Shown: positions 43,258 through 52,371, counted from the first letter of the stretch. The stretch: 64,000 nt of DNA from Streptomyces sp. NBC_00659 (GCF_036226925.1 NZ_CP109031.1:8928001-8992000), one strand, 5' to 3'. Notes: generated from the letters alone by a model not told the origin. Translations and numbers: made by a program.

Positions 43258-44504
43258 CCGACTGGCGGATCGTCGAGGACCTGCTGCGCGAGCTGGCGCC
43301 ACAGGTCCTCGGCACGCTCGCGCAACGCCTGGGGGACTTCGACGCGTGTGAGGACGCCGTCCAGGAAGCCCTGATCGCCGCGGCCCGCCACTGGCCCATC
43401 CAAGGGGTGCCGGAGAACCCGCGCGGCTGGCTGCTGCGGACCGCCTCACGCCGCTACACCGACCAGCTGCGCGGCGAGACGGCACGATGGCGACGCGAGG
43501 AACGTGTCGCGAGGGAGCCGGCCCCCGCCGCGGGCCCGGCCGACGACGACACGCTCGCGGTGCTGTTCATGAGCTGTCATCCCACGCTCACGCCCGCCTC
43601 GGCGATCGCCCTGACCCTGCGGGCCGTCGGCGGACTGACGACCGCCCAGATCGCAGCCGCCTACCTGGTCCCCGAGGCGACGATGGCGCAGCGCATCAGC
43701 CGGGCCAAGCAGCGCCTGAAGGCGTCCTCGGTGCCGTTCGGGGTGCCCGTACCGGGTGCGCCGGACTGGCCCGCGCGGCTCGGCTCCGTACTGCACGTGC
43801 TGTACCTGCTGTTCAACGAGGGCTACACCGCCTCGGGCGGCTCGGTCCTGCACCGTGCCGACCTGTCCGGCGAGGCCGTCCGGCTGGCCCGGCAGGTGCA
43901 CCGGATCCTGCCGGACGAGGGTGAGGTGGCCGGGCTGCTGGCCCTGATGCTGCTGACCGAGGCCCGCCGCCCGGCGCGCACCGGCCCGCACGGCGAGCTG
44001 GTCCCCTTGGCCGAGCAGGACCGCACGCTGTGGAACCGCCGCCTGATCCAGGAGGGTTCCGCGCTGGTCATCGGCACGTTCGCGAAGGGAGAGCGGTCCG
44101 GCGCGTACCGGTTGCAGGCCGCCATCGCGGCCGTGCACGACGCCGCCGTTCGCGCTCAGGACACCGACTGGCCGCAGATCCACGGCCTGTACGAGTTGCT
44201 CGAACACGTGGCGGGCAGCCCGTTGGTCACCCTCAACCGCGCGGTCGCCCTCGCGATGGCCGACGGTCCGGCCGCCGCCCTGGCGCTGCTCGACCGACTC
44301 GACGCCGACGACCGAGGCCCCCTCGCCGGCCACCACCGGACGCACGCGGTGCGGGCCCACCTGCTGGAGATGGCAGGAGAACCGACGCCGGCCCTGCGCC
44401 ACTACCGCCTGGCGGCCGCCCTCACCACCAGTATCCCCGAGCAGCGCTACCTCGCAACCAAGGCAGCCCGGCTGCACCAGAGTTCGCCCCCGCCGACCGG
44501 CTGA
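43254..44504 (+). CDS. ECF42-type sigma factor with C-terminal extension
   Basis: A 416-residue sigma factor. Region 2 contains GDFDACEDAVQEALIAA and region 4 contains LTTAQIAAAYLVPEATMAQRI. The large helical C-terminal extension (residues 200-416; LYLLFNEGYTASGG, LNRAVALAMADGPAAAL, TPR-like) is characteristic of ECF42. This group works without a classic anti-sigma, and the extension is needed for activity. GTG start overlaps the YCII gene in a GTGA. Target genes are not evident in the window. Confidence 0.92.
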   Translation: MTDWRIVEDLLRELAPQVLGTLAQRLGDFDACEDAVQEALIAAARHWPIQGVPENPRGWLLRTASRRYTDQLRGETARWRREERVAREPAPAAGPADDDTLAVLFMSCHPTLTPASAIALTLRAVGGLTTAQIAAAYLVPEATMAQRISRAKQRLKASSVPFGVPVPGAPDWPARLGSVLHVLYLLFNEGYTASGGSVLHRADLSGEAVRLARQVHRILPDEGEVAGLLALMLLTEARRPARTGPHGELVPLAEQDRTLWNRRLIQEGSALVIGTFAKGERSGAYRLQAAIAAVHDAAVRAQDTDWPQIHGLYELLEHVAGSPLVTLNRAVALAMADGPAAALALLDRLDADDRGPLAGHHRTHAVRAHLLEMAGEPTPALRHYRLAAALTTSIPEQRYLATKAARLHQSSPPPTG

Positions 44505-44594
44505 CGTACGGTCATCCACGTCCTCCGTGGGCGAACTCGTTCTTCACCAGCAAAACTTCCGACCCAGAAGTCACCGACCGAGTAGGAATGCGAC

Positions 44595-45515
44595 ATGCCC
44601 ACGTGGGCCCGCACACTGCGCGAGACCGGCATCATCGAGCCGGACCTACGGATTGCGTACCGTCAACAGCGCACGTTCGTCAGGCGATTCAGAACCGCGG
44701 AGTATCTGACCGTCCGCCTTCTGCTTCCAACACACCTGCACCCAACGGTCATCGCCGCGGTCGCCTTCATGCACGAGACGGACGAGCGCATCGATACGGG
44801 CACACGCGAAGCACGCGGCACGGCGCTGGAGTCGTGGACGTCCGCCACACGTGCGGTACTCGACGGCGGGACCACCATCGATGCGACGCTCAGGGCACTC
44901 GGGGACGCGGCCACGAGACACCCTGAGCTGCGGCAGTCCGTCGAAGCCTTCCTGCGCGGGGCACGGCACGAGGTCGAGTACACGGGCTTCGACACCGAGG
45001 ACGAACTGCAGTCCTACGTCGACGGATACGCACTGCCCGCCTTCATGCTCCTGGTCTGTCTTTTGGAGCGTGGGGACGCCACGGACGACGAGGTGTTCGT
45101 GAGGCGCTGCCGTGACCTCATCGAGGTGATGCAGCGCATCGATTTCCTCGACGACCTCGCCGAGGACGCGGCAGAGGGGCAGGTCGGCATCCCGGGCGAG
45201 GATCTGGAACGGCACGGTCTGTCCGTCGAGGCTCTACGGGGCCCCACGGACGCCGTCCGCGCGCGACTGGGCCAACTGGTCGAAGAACAGATCGAATTGG
45301 CCCGCCCGCGTCTGTCCGCAAGCGGACAACTTGTGAGCTTGGTGCCACCGGGGACACGCCCCTTCGTCACCGCCCTGCTGCAGGTGCAGGAACTCCGGTT
45401 GGTCGCGGTCGGCCGAAAGGCCGGCGAACTCGCCGACGGCGGCGCGCGCCCTTCCGTACCGGCGCTGCTGGGCGTGCTGGCACGTCAGTACCGGGCCGTT
45501 CGGCGAACGCGGTAG
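44595..45515 (+). CDS. squalene/phytoene-synthase-like enzyme (orphan)
   Basis: A 306-residue protein of the trans-isoprenyl head-to-head synthase family. Both Asp-rich motifs are visible: FMHETDERID (first) and DFLDDLAEDAAEGQVGIP (second). It could condense two prenyl diphosphates or act as a prenyl hydrolase/terpene-type enzyme. No carotenoid or hopanoid gene is nearby. It follows the ECF42 gene by 90 bases, so the pair may be linked. It is distinct from the class I enzyme at 19.6-20.5 kb. Confidence 0.78.
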   Translation: MPTWARTLRETGIIEPDLRIAYRQQRTFVRRFRTAEYLTVRLLLPTHLHPTVIAAVAFMHETDERIDTGTREARGTALESWTSATRAVLDGGTTIDATLRALGDAATRHPELRQSVEAFLRGARHEVEYTGFDTEDELQSYVDGYALPAFMLLVCLLERGDATDDEVFVRRCRDLIEVMQRIDFLDDLAEDAAEGQVGIPGEDLERHGLSVEALRGPTDAVRARLGQLVEEQIELARPRLSASGQLVSLVPPGTRPFVTALLQVQELRLVAVGRKAGELADGGARPSVPALLGVLARQYRAVRRTR

Positions 45516-45615
45516 ACATCGCTCTGTCCCGGCCCTGTCCCCCAATGATCACGGGCGTGATCGCACGCGATAAACCCGGCGACGTCGGCGGCCATCCCCG
45601 AGATACTGATCGCTC

Positions 45616-46362
45616 ATGGATGAGGTCGAAGTCGTCGTCGCCCATTCCGAGCGCGCGACCCTACGCGTCGGCGACGTGTTCCTGAAGGTGGACGCCGATC
45701 AGGCGCGCATCGACGTCGAGGTCGAGGCGATGGCCCTCGCGCCGGTCCCGACCCCGGAGGTCCTGTGGCGCAAGCCGCCCGTGCTCGCGATCGCCGCGCT
45801 CCCGGGGGCGACGCTCGGGCGCCTCGGCGGGCCGTCGACCGGGTCGCCGACGGCGTGGGCCGCGGCGGGTGCCGTCATCCGGCAGCTGCACGACGCGCCG
45901 CTGCCGCCCCTGCCGGGACGGGCCGGCCGTAGCGTTGGCGCGCTGGCGGCGGAACTCGACGCCGAGTGCGAGGTGCTCGTGACGAACGGCGTCCTGCCCG
46001 CCGGCCTGGTCACCCGCAACCGCCAGGTCGCCGAGGCCGCGCTCCGGCCGTGGACTCCGGCGTTCACGCACGGCGACCTGCAGATCGCGCACGTCTTCGT
46101 CGACGGAGACGAGGTCACCGGCATCATCGACTGGTCCGAGGCGGGCCAGGGTGACGCCCTGTACGACCTCGCCACCTTCACGCTCGGACACGAGGAGCAC
46201 CTCGACGACGTCGTCGCCGGCTATGGCACCGACGTCGACCTCGACGTGATCCACGCGTGGTGGTCGTTGCGCAGCCTGCTGGTGGTTCGCTGGTTGACCG
46301 AGCACGGCTTCGACCCGTTCGCGCCGGGCTGTGAGGTCGATGTGCTGAGATCCCGGATGTGA
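45616..46362 (+). CDS. aminoglycoside-phosphotransferase-family kinase
   Basis: A 248-residue kinase-fold protein. The catalytic loop is FTHGDLQIAHV (the usual Asn is replaced by His) and the metal site is GIIDWSEAGQGDALYDL. The N-lobe is short (VFLKVDADQA). Family members phosphorylate small alcohols or aminoglycosides. The His for Asn change in the catalytic loop may alter activity. Substrate unknown. A hairpin follows 226 bases downstream. Confidence 0.85.
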   Translation: MDEVEVVVAHSERATLRVGDVFLKVDADQARIDVEVEAMALAPVPTPEVLWRKPPVLAIAALPGATLGRLGGPSTGSPTAWAAAGAVIRQLHDAPLPPLPGRAGRSVGALAAELDAECEVLVTNGVLPAGLVTRNRQVAEAALRPWTPAFTHGDLQIAHVFVDGDEVTGIIDWSEAGQGDALYDLATFTLGHEEHLDDVVAGYGTDVDLDVIHAWWSLRSLLVVRWLTEHGFDPFAPGCEVDVLRSRM

Positions 46363-46587
46363 GGCTGCGCGGGTCCGACTGCTGTGAGTGCGTTCTGACG
46401 CATCGAGCACCTCCCTTGCTTCCGACCGGTTGCACGGCTTCCGACGCCTGCGGATCCGGTGGGAACGGCGAGTCGGCAACCAGGAAGCCTTCCCGGGAGG
46501 GCTGACAGACGATCTTGTCGATGGACTACCGCTCCGGACCTGCTCGGGCCTCTCGACGGCTACCCGCGCCAGGCCGTCTGACGTGCA

Positions 46588-46621
46588 GCGAGCTACCCCC
46601 GCAGGCGCGGGGGTAGCTCGC
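46588..46621. terminator. perfect 15-bp hairpin with CRISPR-repeat-like sequence
   Basis: GCGAGCTACCCCCGC / GCGGGGGTAGCTCGC with an AGGC loop, between the convergent kinase gene and the minus-strand gene at 46744. The position fits a bidirectional terminator. However, 46590-46612 is 22/23 identical to the reverse complement of the CRISPR-like sequence at 61437-61465. The rest of 46363-46743 contains no gene. Confidence 0.65.
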
Positions 46622-46743
46622 CCAGCCTGTCCGCAGCCTTCTCCGGAGTCTTGTTGTCCCATGCCTGTGGGATAGCCCTGCTGTCACTTGATCTTGACCG
46701 TCGGATCTTCTGTGATGAATGGGCCGGTGTGGGCAGTGGTTCG

Positions 46744-47292
46744 CTAGCGGTGGGAACGGCTGAACAGGTGTGCCTGCCGCACCCCGGCTTTGCGGAGTTC
46801 GTCCGTCACGATGCGCAGTGCGGTGCGGGCCATGTGCGGGTAGATCCCGTCCTTGCAGTCCATCCAGATGCGGGGCACCGTGGCGTCGACGGCGGCGTAG
46901 TTGGGACTGTAGGGAGGGAAGACCTCGTCCCAGAGGTTCTCGGCCTCCTCCGGAGAGAGTTCGCGGCCGTCCTCGAACACGCACATCAGCCGAGGTTCCG
47001 CAGCGGTGAGTGCGGCGACCGCGCGGTCCGGTTCGTCCGACTCGACGACGATCTCCCAGTTCTGCACCAGCGCATCGCCATTGCCCCCAAGGATCCCGAA
47101 TGCCTCGGGGGCGACCGTGATACCGCCCGACTCGCTCTCCGTGACCACGGCCCGCCGCATCCACAACGCCGCCTCGTCGCTGTACAGGCAGGCTTCTGTC
47201 ACGCGCCAGAGCATCTGCGGGCCCGAACCACGAACCGCCTCCTCGAACAGTTCCTGGGCGTACTCCCACTGCCTGACTCCTGGGCCAGGCAC
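46744..47292 (-). CDS. hypothetical protein, possible immunity/effector type
   Basis: A 182-residue acidic protein without a recognised domain. It contains several Trp and a Cys (VPRIWMDCKDGIYPHMAR) and a segment DGRELSPEEAENLWDE. No signal or membrane helix. Codon use is ordinary for the strand. The GTG start at 47292 lacks a strong ribosome site, so a later start is possible. Neighbours are mobile-element debris. Confidence 0.55.
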   Translation of the reverse strand: MPGPGVRQWEYAQELFEEAVRGSGPQMLWRVTEACLYSDEAALWMRRAVVTESESGGITVAPEAFGILGGNGDALVQNWEIVVESDEPDRAVAALTAAEPRLMCVFEDGRELSPEEAENLWDEVFPPYSPNYAAVDATVPRIWMDCKDGIYPHMARTALRIVTDELRKAGVRQAHLFSRSHR

Positions 47293-47599
47293 CCACGCCT
47301 GAACAAGGCTTCGGAAGAGTGATCTACAGACGGCGGAAGAGCGTCGGTATCCATGGCCCTTCTCTATCAGTGGGCACTGACATTGATGCTGATACTCAGG
47401 TTCCGGCGGTCATGGCTCGGGCACTGACTGACGCCCTGCTGGGCTGTCCTGTAGTTGTTCTGTCCGGCTGCCGGAGCCTGTTCCCATGGCTCCGGCCGGG
47501 CGGAACATGACCTGATAGGAGCTTGGTCAGAAGCCCCCTCAATGTCCTGTCTGCGCCACCCGGCCGGCGCCCACCTTCGGCTGGGAAGGCAGCATCAGC
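47293..47599. other. no gene seen; left flank of IS110 remnant
   Basis: About 300 bases with no credible coding frame. It probably includes the left end of the IS110 element, but the end could not be delimited because IS110 elements lack long terminal repeats. Confidence 0.4.
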
Positions 47600-48246
47600 A
47601 TGACATCAGCGGTCGCAGAAGATGCCACGGACCAGGATGTGTTCGGCGGGGTCGACTCTCACGCCGACACCCTCCACGTCGCGGTCATCAGCGACAACGG
47701 CGGCCACCTCGCAGACGCGGAGTTCACCGCCACCGCCGCCGGATATGCCGCGGCCCCGGCCTTCCTGGATGCCCACGGCCACGTGATCACGATCGGCGTG
47801 GAAGGCACCGCCTCCTACGGAGCCGGCTTCACCCGCACCGCCCGCTCACACGGGCACCAGGTCGTCGAGGTCAACCGGCCCGACCGGGCCGAACGCCGCC
47901 GCATCGGCAAGTCCGACCCCATCGACGCCTACGCCGCCGCCCGCGCGGCCCTGTCCGGACGGGCCCATGCCGCGCCCAAGGACGACACTGTCGCCGACAT
48001 CGCGCCCTGCACAACGTCGCCCGCTCCGCCGTCAAGGCCCGCACCGCCGCGCTGAACCAGATCGGCAACATCCTCATCACCGCCCCCGAGACCATCCGCG
48101 CCAAGTACGGTCGGCTGAAGGAAGCCGACCGCACCGACACCCTGGCCCGGCCGCGGCCGACCGGAGACGCCGTCCACATCGCTGTCCTCGCCTCGCTGAA
48201 AAGCCCCGCTCTCGCCCGCCGACGCTCGTCCGAGACCAACCCGTAA
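47600..48246 (+). pseudogene. IS110-family transposase remnant
   Basis: The N-terminal DEDD (RuvC-like) domain is clear: FGGVDSHADTLHVAVI, IGVEGTASYGAGF and KSDPIDAYAAARAA. The frame shifts at about 48000: RALHNVARSAVKARTAALNQ and ILITAPETIRAKYG continue in another frame, and the gene ends abruptly at SLKSPALARR, losing the Ser-containing transposase_20 domain. Therefore inactive. Confidence 0.88.
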
Positions 48247-48279
48247 GTCAGATGCACTCATCCCAACACTGGAGGTTCC

Positions 48280-48573
48280 ATGCCCAAGGGCTACTGGGTC
48301 AGCGCCTACCGCACCATTTCAGACCCTGAGAAGCTGGCTGCTTACAACAAGCTGGCCGGTCCGGCCGTCCGGGCCGGGGGCGGGCGGCCCCTCGCCCGTG
48401 GCGGTCGGGTCGTCGCACACGACGCTGGAATCGCCGAGCGCACCGTCCTGATCGAGTTCGACAGCTTCGAGCAGGCCGTCGCGGCGCACGAGAGTGCGGC
48501 CTACCAGGAGGCGCTGGTCGCACTCTCCGACGGCGTCGAGCGCGACTTCCGCATCGTCGAAGGCATCGACTGA
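48280..48573 (+). CDS. DUF1330 protein
   Basis: A 97-residue ferredoxin-like-fold protein: YWVSAYRTISDPEKLAAY at the N-terminus and VLIEFDSFEQAVAAHES with SAAYQEAL, the DUF1330 pattern (dimeric alpha-beta barrel). Function unknown. It looks intact although surrounded by transposon fragments. Confidence 0.85.
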   Translation: MPKGYWVSAYRTISDPEKLAAYNKLAGPAVRAGGGRPLARGGRVVAHDAGIAERTVLIEFDSFEQAVAAHESAAYQEALVALSDGVERDFRIVEGID

Positions 48574-48654
48574 CCGAGGTCCAGTCGGATCTTCACTGAA
48601 GTCAGGGTGGTGAGACGCCCTGCTCCAGGATTCGCTTGGCAGCCAGCCGTTCAC

Positions 48655-49017
48655 TCACGGTCCGCCATCGAGGGGCGTACTCGGGCCGGGGAACAGTCCC
48701 TTCGGCGCATCAGGAGGGAGCCCAGTCTCCACCTCGATCAGGTGCTTTTCGAAGAACCGGGCCTTGCGCAAGGCCACTTCAGGGACGGTGTCCAGTAGAC
48801 CGAAGGGCGGAAGCCCCGGCGTGCTCGCCGTCGCGTCGAGCAGCTCGAATCCGTCCGATGCCATCAGGTGGGCGAACATCACCATGCTCGCGGTGTTGTG
48901 CTCGTCGACCAGGCGGACGGTCGTGCCCGACAGGCCGACCACCGTGTGGACCCGGTCCTCGAACCGGACGCGGTCGCCCACCCGCAGTACACCCTTGGGC
49001 CGCTCATGCTCGGTCAT
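48655..49017 (-). pseudogene. truncated TnsB/Mu-type transposase N-terminus
   Basis: A 120-residue fragment starting at ATG 49017, overlapping the tnsA-like stop by one base. It contains the beta-rich start VLRVGDRVRFEDRVHTVVGL and LVDEHNTASMVMFAHLMAS, seen at the N-terminus of actinobacterial TnsB/Mu-like transposases that follow TnsA. The DDE integrase core is missing, so the element cannot move itself. Confidence 0.6.
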
Positions 49018-49793
49018 CAGCCCTCCACCCGGCTCACCAAAGAGTGATCGCCCAAGGGGCGCGACAGGTCCGTCGTCAGCCGCCCGCACCACAGCAGATG
49101 AAAGACGACCGGCAGGACCAGGATCGGGTCACCGACGTGCACTGCCTGGCCCACCAGCGGTCCGGGAACGGCGAAGGCCGCCTCCACCACCTCCTCCAAC
49201 CTGGCCTGAGCGAACCGCGGATGACGAAACCCGGCAAGCCGCCGCAGGTTCGCCACCCGCACCCGGTCGATCTCGCCCACGAGCCGGAAGCCCCAGCCCA
49301 CGGCCTCGCACGCAGTCTCCGTACCGGCGAACTCGGCCAGGTCCCGCGCCTTGCTCCGGCGAGCCTCCGGCCGGCAGTCCACCACCACGGCTGACCCGTC
49401 GGCCCGCCGGGCGAAGTAGTCCGGCGCGTGGGACAGCCGCACCCCCTCCGGCGACGTCCAGGACAGCCAGAACGGCTGCGATGCGAACCACGTGACACGC
49501 GGGTCGAAGTCCATCGAGATCGCGTGATCCCGCTCCAGCCAGGACTGGAACCCCACGTGCCGCAGCATCGTGGCCGCCCAGTACAAGCCCGGAAAGTTCC
49601 TCTGCCCCCGATACGACGGGAAGTCCCGTACCGGATCGGCCTCCTCGAAGGCCAGCTCCGCCAGCGATCCGTGTACCTCGACCCCGCCTTGAACCCGGGC
49701 CACCTCGAAATCGGCCGCCCTGCCCCTGCCCCTGCCGCTCTGCGACTCCCCCTGATCATCCACACCAGGACGATGTCCACCGGAATGAGACAA
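49017..49793 (-). CDS. TnsA-like heteromeric transposase endonuclease
   Basis: A protein of about 258 residues (TTG 49793 or GTG 49763 start) resembling the TnsA endonuclease subunits of Tn7-like elements. Features: FPSYRGQRNFPGLYWAATM, the FESWLERDH-type segment (FQSWLERDH) with the nuclease acidic residue, DFDPRVTWFASQPFW, HAPDYFARRADGSAVVVDC with the catalytic Asp, and KARDLAEF. In Tn7, TnsA nicks the 5' ends while TnsB does the 3' joining. Here TnsB is truncated and no TnsC or target selector is seen. Confidence 0.78.
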   Translation of the reverse strand: MSHSGGHRPGVDDQGESQSGRGRGRAADFEVARVQGGVEVHGSLAELAFEEADPVRDFPSYRGQRNFPGLYWAATMLRHVGFQSWLERDHAISMDFDPRVTWFASQPFWLSWTSPEGVRLSHAPDYFARRADGSAVVVDCRPEARRSKARDLAEFAGTETACEAVGWGFRLVGEIDRVRVANLRRLAGFRHPRFAQARLEEVVEAAFAVPGPLVGQAVHVGDPILVLPVVFHLLWCGRLTTDLSRPLGDHSLVSRVEG

Positions 49794-49907
49794 GCCACCT
49801 GTAGCGAGACAAGGGCCACCCCAAAGCGGGGCACCGTCTCACTCAAACCTGTCCCCGCCCCGTACACGGCATGGTCGGTACGCAGATCGGTGCGACAGGC
49901 CCCGCTC

Positions 49908-51502
49908 CACTGAGCTTGATCTTTATCCTCGCTGCTGTTTCAAGCGGATGTGTTCGGTGAGGGTGTCGGCTCGTTTCACGGTCTTCCCGGGTTCGTGTCG
50001 TGGGGCTGGCCTGCGGTTTTTCGAGCCGGGTGGGCGGCCGGGGCCGGGCTTGGAGGGTTTGGGCACACCTGCGGGAATGGCGGTCTTCGCGCGGAGGTGG
50101 CGGAACCCGCGGCGGACGCGGGCTGGGGTGAGCCGTCGGGGCTCGGCGGGCCGTTCCCAGGGGCGGCGGAGGTCCTCGGCGAGGGGCCGGGCGAGGCGGA
50201 GCTGGGTGTGGGCGGCGATGATCAGCCAGGTCCACAGGTCGGCGGTGTGCGGGTCGCGGACCTTGGGGACAGTCCAGCCCAGGGTCTGCTTGAACAGCCG
50301 GAAGGTGTGTTCCAGGTCGAATCTGCGCAGGAACGCCTGCCAGCGCAGGTCGACGTTCGCACCGGTCATCGAGGTCCTGGAGGACCATAGCCAGACCGGT
50401 TTCGGGTTGCGGTCTCCGGGCAGGTGATCGACCTTCAGCCGAATCAACGTGCCGTGGATCAAAGGAAGTTCACCACAGTGGTCCAGCCAGGGCCCGCGTG
50501 CTGTCAGACGCGGGTGCATTCGGTCCCAGGCGAGGACTTCGGTCTTGCCGTAGCGGGTGGTGTCGCAGGTCGTGGCCTGGTCGGGAGTGTGCCAGGAGTC
50601 CGGTTTGGAGAAAGTGAGGACACCGCCGTGCTTGCGGGGCTGCCCGCCGCGCGGGGTGGAACGCCGGGGGCCTGCGTCACGGAGCATGACCCGGTCCGAG
50701 CGCAGGCGGCCGACCAGCTCGACGGGCAGGTCCGCCAGGACGTAGGCGAGGCGGGTGACGTCGTAGCCGGAGTCCATCACGACGAGGATGTCCGCGTCGC
50801 CGGGCCTCCACTGCCCGGCCCGCACGAGCCGGACGACGACGGCGCGGAGCTGGGCGGCGGTCACCGCGGTGGCGTCGTCGGCCGGGCCCAGACGGACAGC
50901 GTCCAGCACGGCGGTCCACGAGGTGCGTCCCGTTTCCAGGGCGGCGACGAAGGAGTAGGGCCAGCCTGGGACGAACTGATCCGCGCTGCGGCCCCGCCCG
51001 TAGACGTGGCAGAAGAGCCGGTCCGGACTGGTCGGTGCGTCGGACCGCAGCCAGTTGCTCACATCGACCGCGAGGACGATCCGCCCGTCGGCCGCCCTCG
51101 GCAGCGGGGTGGAGGCCAGCAGCCGCCGCAGGCGGCGCGGTTCCAGCCAGCCGTGGTTGACCGCGTCGTACATCGCTCCGTGCCCGCGCCGATGCTCGGC
51201 CGTCAGCGTCAGCTCGACCAGCGACGTCACCGGACCATCCGCACATAGCACCGCGTCGGTCAACTCGAAGAGCGCATCCGCACGGCGGTAAAGGCAGTCG
51301 TAGAACTCGACACGAAAGTGGGACAGCACGCTCAGCGCGGCGTCAGCGGGACCTGCACAAGCCAGACTCTTCACAGCGGCCGTTCCTTCACGCGACGTTG
51401 CTCGACACCTCGAAGCGTGAAGAACGGCCGTCCTGCTGTCTCACGAAAAGGCCAAGATCAGCAGGTCAGGTGACCCGGCGAGGTTAAACGCCAAGCTCAG
51501 TG
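49908..51502. mobile_element. insertion sequence with about 25-bp terminal inverted repeats
   Basis: The ends match at about 21 of 25 positions: left CACTGAGCTTGATC at 49908 and right, read inward, CACTGAGCTTGGCG ending at 51502; both continue TTTA-x-CCTCGC. About 1.6 kb with one DDE transposase gene. No clear target-site duplication. An 11-bp direct repeat GTACGCAGATC lies outside both ends (49879-49889 and 51520-51530). Confidence 0.75.
49923..51374 (-). CDS. DDE transposase (NF041680/IS701-like)
   Basis: A 483-residue transposase that appears complete. The first catalytic Asp is likely in GRIVLAVDVSNW, a second in ILVVMDSGYDVTRLA, and the Glu in FDLEHTFRLFKQTLGWTVPK, the usual E-x6-K/R block. 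The C-terminus is basic. It lies within the inverted repeats described above and runs toward the left end. Intact, so the element may be mobile. Confidence 0.88.
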   Translation of the reverse strand: MKSLACAGPADAALSVLSHFRVEFYDCLYRRADALFELTDAVLCADGPVTSLVELTLTAEHRRGHGAMYDAVNHGWLEPRRLRRLLASTPLPRAADGRIVLAVDVSNWLRSDAPTSPDRLFCHVYGRGRSADQFVPGWPYSFVAALETGRTSWTAVLDAVRLGPADDATAVTAAQLRAVVVRLVRAGQWRPGDADILVVMDSGYDVTRLAYVLADLPVELVGRLRSDRVMLRDAGPRRSTPRGGQPRKHGGVLTFSKPDSWHTPDQATTCDTTRYGKTEVLAWDRMHPRLTARGPWLDHCGELPLIHGTLIRLKVDHLPGDRNPKPVWLWSSRTSMTGANVDLRWQAFLRRFDLEHTFRLFKQTLGWTVPKVRDPHTADLWTWLIIAAHTQLRLARPLAEDLRRPWERPAEPRRLTPARVRRGFRHLRAKTAIPAGVPKPSKPGPGRPPGSKNRRPAPRHEPGKTVKRADTLTEHIRLKQQRG

Positions 51503-51792
51503 CGGCTGGATAGGCGTCGTACGCAGATCAGACGTCCATGCGGAAGCTCGCTGCATTCAGCAGCTGCTCGGTGAGCAGTTTGTTGCGCCCAGCGACGCAA
51601 GCAGGAGCTCCAGGACGCCGACCGCACCAGCATGGAGATCGTGCCCGCCCAAGCCCGGCCGGCTCCCACAGCCGCAGGGCTGAGCAGTCGGCCGGCCGCA
51701 CGCGGAGCAGGCAGGGGGACGCCTTCGTCCCCACCCATCAAGTAGTCCAAAAAGCGGACGAGTTACCCCTTCCGGCACCTGTGGTCGCGTCA

Positions 51793-52215
51793 TGACGACC
51801 ACTGCAGAGGTCCCCACCACGCTGCGGTTCCGTCGCTGGAAATCACCGCCCGGTGCCAGCTCACCTGTCCCTCGCACTGATACGCCCAGGCCGGGCCGAC
51901 ACGCGGTCACGGCAGCATGACGGCTCGGGACTGGCGCCGGATCATCGACGAGGCCGCCGCTCTGGGAACGTCGGCGGTGCAGTTCATCGGGGGAGAACCC
52001 ACCCTGCACTCGCATTTCGTCGAGCTCGTTGGGCACGCGGTCGGGGCCGGTCTGCGGGCGCGGGTCTGCTCCAACCTCTACCGGGTGCGCGCTGAACATC
52101 GGCGGCTCTTCGAGCATCCGCGGGTGAGCCTGGCCACCTCGTACTACAGCGACGACGCCGCCGAGCACGACGCGGTCACGGGACGCCGCGGCTCCCATGA
52201 CCTGTTGACCGAACT
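51793..52215 (+). pseudogene. radical SAM protein, degraded, with a stop codon beside the third cluster cysteine
   Basis: A start (MTTTAEVPTT, ATG 51793), one frame slip, then ITARCQLTCPSH, TGA at 51878-51880, then YAQAGPTRGHGSM and the downstream fold DWRRIIDEAAALGTSAVQFI with GGEPTLH. The reading resembles SPASM/MoaA-type radical SAM proteins of peptide-modification systems. The TGA is one base from TGC/TGT and stands directly after CPSH, where the last cluster Cys is expected. The protein is also cut off soon after LLTELPGF. Non-functional. Confidence 0.7.
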
Positions 52216-52371
52216 ACCGGGGTTCGAGCCGACGAACCTCCGGAGATCGACACACGGTGACCGAGTCGAGCAGCAGGCCGGGCAGCCGGTCTTCGGAGTC
52301 ATCCCGTACGGCCGTCCTGATGTGCTGTCATCACGAGCTGTTAGAGAGTACGGCGGCTTGTGGAGGCTCAG

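Noticed and set aside
44595..45515. Carotenoid biosynthesis cluster
   Set aside because: Only a squalene/phytoene-like synthase is present; no desaturase, cyclase or GGPP synthase lies nearby.
46588..49793. CRISPR-associated transposon (CAST)
   Set aside because: A TnsA-like gene lies near a CRISPR-like repeat, but there is no cas gene, no TnsC or TniQ, and the repeats lie outside any defined transposon end.
51878..51880. Selenocysteine at the TGA of the radical SAM gene
   Set aside because: No SECIS-like hairpin was seen directly downstream, and the gene has another frameshift and a truncation. Nonsense mutation is simpler.
52205..52230. tRNA T-arm (GGTTCGAGCC)
   Set aside because: No acceptor, D or anticodon stem can be formed around it; it lies in the radical SAM pseudogene.
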